Of a stretch of DNA of 64,000 nucleotides, positions 61,248 through 64,000 are shown in pieces. The stretch is from positions 1,183,567 through 1,247,566 of the forward strand of contig DDIN01000008.1 of the NCBI GenBank assembly GCA_002338565.1, read 5' to 3'. The position numbers and the translations under genes are program-made. Under the pieces are notes generated by a model. It ran no database searches. It was not told the DNA's origin and saw nothing but the letters and a program-made list of their open reading frames with translations. Origin of the DNA: Hyphomonadaceae bacterium UBA1849. GTDB taxonomy: Bacteria > Pseudomonadota > Alphaproteobacteria > Caulobacterales > Hyphomonadaceae. Position 1 is the stretch's first letter. Every line of letters starts with the position of its first letter.

Positions 61248-61975
61248 ACGCTCTTTCGTCTCCTTATAGCTATGATCGACAGGCTGTCTTGCGTCTCGCG
61301 CTGACAGGCCTCGCGATTTGCTTGCTGTTCGCGTTGCCGTCTTTTGCCCATGACGTCTCGCAGCAGAATGCACGCTATATCGAGTCGATTTCCGGCTTTG
61401 CGCCAATTCCTTTTCTGTATCTCGGCGCCAAACATATGGTGACGGGCACAGACCATGTGCTCTTTCTGCTTGGCGTCGTTTTCTTCCTGCGCCAGTTCAA
61501 GGATATTCTGGTCTATGTGAGCCTGTTCACGATTGGCCATAGCCTCACGCTGCTCGGCGGTGTGCTGGGTGGCTTTCATGCCAACGAGTATTTAGTGGAT
61601 GCAATCATCGGCCTGTCTGTTGTCTATAAAGCGTACGACAATATCGGTGGCTTCAAAAACTGGGGAGCTCTGCGGGTAAACCCGAAATGGGCGGTGGCTG
61701 CATTCGGCCTCGCGCACGGTACGGGCCTAGCGACCAAGCTTCAGGCACTATCGGTCTCTGAAGAGGGGCTGATCGCCAATATGATCAGCTTCAATATTGG
61801 CGTCGAACTCGGTCAGGTTCTGGTGCTCATATTCATTGTCAGCCTTTTGAATATCTGGCGTCAGGCACGCGGTTTCGAACAACAGGCCTGGTACGCGAAC
61901 GTGCTGCTCATGACCGCTGGTTTCATTCTGTTCGGTCAGCATTCCTTTGCCTTCATTCAGTCAGGAGGTTTCTGA
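61244..61975 (+). CDS. HupE/UreJ_2-family membrane protein
   Basis: 243 residues; N-terminal signal-like segment followed by several membrane helices. Family-type motifs are GTDHVLFLLGVVFF (about 66-79), IGHSLTLLGG and LAHGTG. In other bacteria this family is linked to metal (nickel) uptake, but here it is part of the PQQ-cytochrome operon, so a role in metal or heme supply or electron transfer is possible. Confidence 0.8.
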   Translation: MNALSSPYSYDRQAVLRLALTGLAICLLFALPSFAHDVSQQNARYIESISGFAPIPFLYLGAKHMVTGTDHVLFLLGVVFFLRQFKDILVYVSLFTIGHSLTLLGGVLGGFHANEYLVDAIIGLSVVYKAYDNIGGFKNWGALRVNPKWAVAAFGLAHGTGLATKLQALSVSEEGLIANMISFNIGVELGQVLVLIFIVSLLNIWRQARGFEQQAWYANVLLMTAGFILFGQHSFAFIQSGGF

Positions 61976-61976
61976 G

Positions 61977-62537
61977 ATGAATGAGACTACGCGCGGAACG
62001 CTGCTTCCGCTTCTCTTTTCCATCCTTATTGCGGCGATCGTGCTCGTGCTCGCTGTTCTGCCCGCAGAGTTTGGCGTCGACCCGACAGGTTTTGGCCGGG
62101 CATCAGGCCTGATGGTGCTTTCCAATGAAGAGATGGAAACCACAAATTATAACGAGGCGGGTGAGGCCGATATCCGCTCCGACCGTCAGGTCTGGACGCT
62201 CGCGCCTTATGAAAACCTTGAATACAAATACCACCTGCTGGAAGGGCAATCCCTTCTCTTTGACTGGTCTGCAACGGCAGAAGTTGAATACGACTTCCAC
62301 ACCGATGCGATGATTGACGGCGAAGAGGTCTCCGACAGCTTTGCTATCTCAGCAGGTACAGGCGCGCGCGGCAGCTATGTCGCTCCATATGACGGAATTC
62401 ACGGCATCTTTTTTGAAAACCGCGGAGCGGAAGATGTCGAGATTACACTCGTGACTTACGGGTTCTATGACGAAGCCACCCTGTTTCGTGATGGAGGGGT
62501 CTACGAGGATCAAATAAACGGGGAGGGTACTGAATGA
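61977..62537 (+). CDS. Membrane-anchored beta-rich periplasmic protein
   Basis: No named family. 186 residues; one N-terminal membrane helix (PLLFSILIAAIVLVLAVLP), then a periplasmic part rich in beta strands (QVWTLAPYENLEYKYHLLEG, YVAPYDGIHGIFFENR). AGGAGG upstream of ATG 61977. It overlaps the next gene by 4 nt. Confidence 0.65.
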   Translation: MNETTRGTLLPLLFSILIAAIVLVLAVLPAEFGVDPTGFGRASGLMVLSNEEMETTNYNEAGEADIRSDRQVWTLAPYENLEYKYHLLEGQSLLFDWSATAEVEYDFHTDAMIDGEEVSDSFAISAGTGARGSYVAPYDGIHGIFFENRGAEDVEITLVTYGFYDEATLFRDGGVYEDQINGEGTE

Positions 62538-63094
62538 GAGATTTAATGCTGTGGCTCGATGGTCAGCAGCTAAGTGTCGCCTTACGGGAGTCGTTCCTGG
62601 TCTGGTCCGCGATCGAAGCGACACACATCATGACGCTGATGCTGTTTGTCGGAACCATCATCATGGTCGATCTGAGACTGCTTGGTGTGCTTTTCACCAA
62701 AACGCCGGTATCGGCGATTGAAAAGCGCATTCTGCCACTGACGATGGTCGGCTTTGCGGTTTTGATGATCACGGGCGTCGTTTTGTTCTACGCCAAGCCA
62801 CTTACCTATTACAACAATATGTACTTCCGGCTGAAACTGATCGTGATCGCGCTCGCGATGATCAACATCATGGTGTTCCACTTCCGGGTTCAGCATGGTC
62901 AGGCGAAGTGGGATAATGCTGAAAAGCCGCCAATGAGCGCGCGCGTGATCGCCGGGCTATCACTTTCGAGCTGGGTGATTGTCGTCTGTCTCGGCCGTCT
63001 TATCGCGTATGGTGACTGGTTTCATTGCGCGACATTCAACGAGGGTGACTTCCTCTACTTCTTCTCTGATTGTCCGCAACTGGGAGGCCACTGA
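62534..63094 (+). CDS. DUF6644-like integral membrane protein
   Basis: 186 residues with about four membrane segments. H31 is followed 15 residues on by D46-L-R (VDLRLLG), and YN at 93-94 precedes F98-x-LK. The same spaced residues occur in the next gene product (H50, D65-L-R, YN 112-113, F117-x-LK), so the two are paralogues. Conserved membrane His suggests a possible heme or metal ligand. Function unknown. Confidence 0.7.
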   Translation: MRDLMLWLDGQQLSVALRESFLVWSAIEATHIMTLMLFVGTIIMVDLRLLGVLFTKTPVSAIEKRILPLTMVGFAVLMITGVVLFYAKPLTYYNNMYFRLKLIVIALAMINIMVFHFRVQHGQAKWDNAEKPPMSARVIAGLSLSSWVIVVCLGRLIAYGDWFHCATFNEGDFLYFFSDCPQLGGH

Positions 63095-64000
63095 TGTTGT
63101 TTGATCTGATCTACCAACTCGCAGGCAATGCCGACTTCTATTCCGACAATATCGAGCCGCTATTCCGCGCTACCGATCAGGGGCCTGCGGCGCGATTCGT
63201 GAAAGATGCGTGGTATTTTACGCCGATGGCGGGGTGTGTGCACCTTGTTGCACTATCTCTGTTGGGCGGCGCTATTCTGCTGGCTGACCTTCGGGTTGTT
63301 GGCCCGGGCGTCACGGCGCGTTCACCTGGTGAGCTGAACCGGAAAATGCACCCGTTCCTTGTCGGGGCAGCAATCGCTCTGATCATCTCAGGCATTATGC
63401 TTGGGTTGGGGCAGGTGATGCGGATCTATAACAGTCCGCCATTTTGGCTGAAAATGGCAGGCTTATTTTCCGCGCTCGTATTTACCTTCACGACGCGCGA
63501 TAGCGTCATCCGAAACAATGGCAAGTTCACGCCAGTCGCGATTATCGGCCTCGTGATCTCTATGCTGGTCTTCTGGTACGCCTGGATCGAGCTGACCGAC
63601 TGGAGATATGCGGCCCGTCAGGCCTACCTCATTCTGATGCTGCTGATCGTGGGCTTTATTACCGCGCCAATGTATCTGAAGAGTGAGAAGGTTGAGAAGC
63701 TTCGTGCTCTGCCAATGTATATTTCACTTCCGGGCTTTCTGGTGGTTGTTGGTGCTTTGATTTCCGCAGCATTCCTGCTCGCGCGGATCGACTATCAGTA
63801 TTTCCATGAGCTTGACCTCAACGCGATGGGGATTGCTGCATTCTTCCACCCGTCCATTCTGGGCATGATGCTGGTGTCTTATATTGCCGGTGTGATTTCC
63901 TGGATTGGTATGGGTGCAGTGCAGACCCAGCCCTTGAGCATGCGCTTTGTCAGCATGATGAGCATGTTCCTCTGGCTCTCGGTTGCGATTTCGGGTCGCT
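63094..64000 (+). CDS. DUF6644-like membrane protein, larger paralogue, cut by window end
   Basis: At least 302 residues; the window ends before a stop. Many membrane helices. It shares H-x14-DLR-x2-G (residues 50-70) and YN-x3-F-x-LK (112-120) with the preceding protein, and then has an extra membrane region with HPSILGMMLVSYIAGV. The start overlaps the previous stop (TGATG). Probably one membrane complex with its neighbour. Confidence 0.7.
   Translation, partial: MLFDLIYQLAGNADFYSDNIEPLFRATDQGPAARFVKDAWYFTPMAGCVHLVALSLLGGAILLADLRVVGPGVTARSPGELNRKMHPFLVGAAIALIISGIMLGLGQVMRIYNSPPFWLKMAGLFSALVFTFTTRDSVIRNNGKFTPVAIIGLVISMLVFWYAWIELTDWRYAARQAYLILMLLIVGFITAPMYLKSEKVEKLRALPMYISLPGFLVVVGALISAAFLLARIDYQYFHELDLNAMGIAAFFHPSILGMMLVSYIAGVISWIGMGAVQTQPLSMRFVSMMSMFLWLSVAISGR

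Overview
The window reads as chromosome of an alphaproteobacterium, most likely a marine, Hyphomonadaceae/Caulobacterales-type heterotroph. This is inferred from moderately high GC, dense short operons with 1-4 nt gene overlaps, a tRNA-Ser with encoded CCA, TonB-dependent uptake, PQQ dehydrogenases and a phenylalanine/tyrosine catabolic operon. No phage, insertion sequence, integrase or CRISPR array was seen.

0-15 kb is mostly housekeeping and conserved hypothetical genes: a LysE exporter, a CPA1 antiporter, lepA, a bacterial eRF1-like (baeRF) protein, a DUF4278 small protein behind a palindromic promoter, an MFS carrier, a two-site retropepsin, an AhpD-like protein, msrA and tRNA-Ser(GGA). 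One hypothetical gene carries two in-frame copies of a 124-bp hairpin-forming repeat. It is followed by a threefold tandem repeat with a 100-bp period. A 53-codon membrane-protein gene lies at 11880-12041.

15-44 kb is an accessory catabolic region. Two modules each pair an isochorismatase-fold amidase with polysaccharide-deacetylase-fold (PuuE/cyclic-imidase-like) hydrolases. One module carries a GntR regulator and the other a maleate-isomerase/arylmalonate-decarboxylase-fold protein. Between them lie an IclR regulator, a sodium/solute symporter, an HMG-CoA-lyase-family enzyme, a fumarate-reductase-like flavoprotein, an aconitase-family LeuCD-like hydratase, a class III CoA-transferase, three secreted hydrolase-like lipoproteins, two further transporters, a methyltransferase, a TonB receptor, an isocitrate-lyase-family lyase, an aldehyde dehydrogenase and a flavin monooxygenase. 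Together these can be read as a route in which a ring compound is opened to a (substituted) maleimide-like cyclic imide, hydrolysed to a half-amide, deamidated to a maleate-type diacid, hydrated, and cleaved either as a CoA thioester or directly. The substrate is unknown, and the route is inference.

44-51.5 kb is phenylalanine/tyrosine degradation (Lrp regulator, phhA, hppD, a VOC protein, maiA, an unknown gene, fahA, phhB) with no recognisable homogentisate dioxygenase. It is followed by an AsnC regulator with an apparent ATT start codon, divergent from alanine dehydrogenase.

51.9-64 kb is a periplasmic oxidation module. Two paralogous PQQ dehydrogenases with fused cytochrome c domains share a palindromic site in their upstream regions. 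Between them lie an OprP-type porin, a periplasmic sensor-like protein, a CHASE3 chemoreceptor and an SDR dehydrogenase. Downstream follow a lipoprotein cytochrome c, a HupE-like membrane protein, an anchored beta-rich protein and two tandem paralogous DUF6644-like membrane proteins, the last cut by the window edge.
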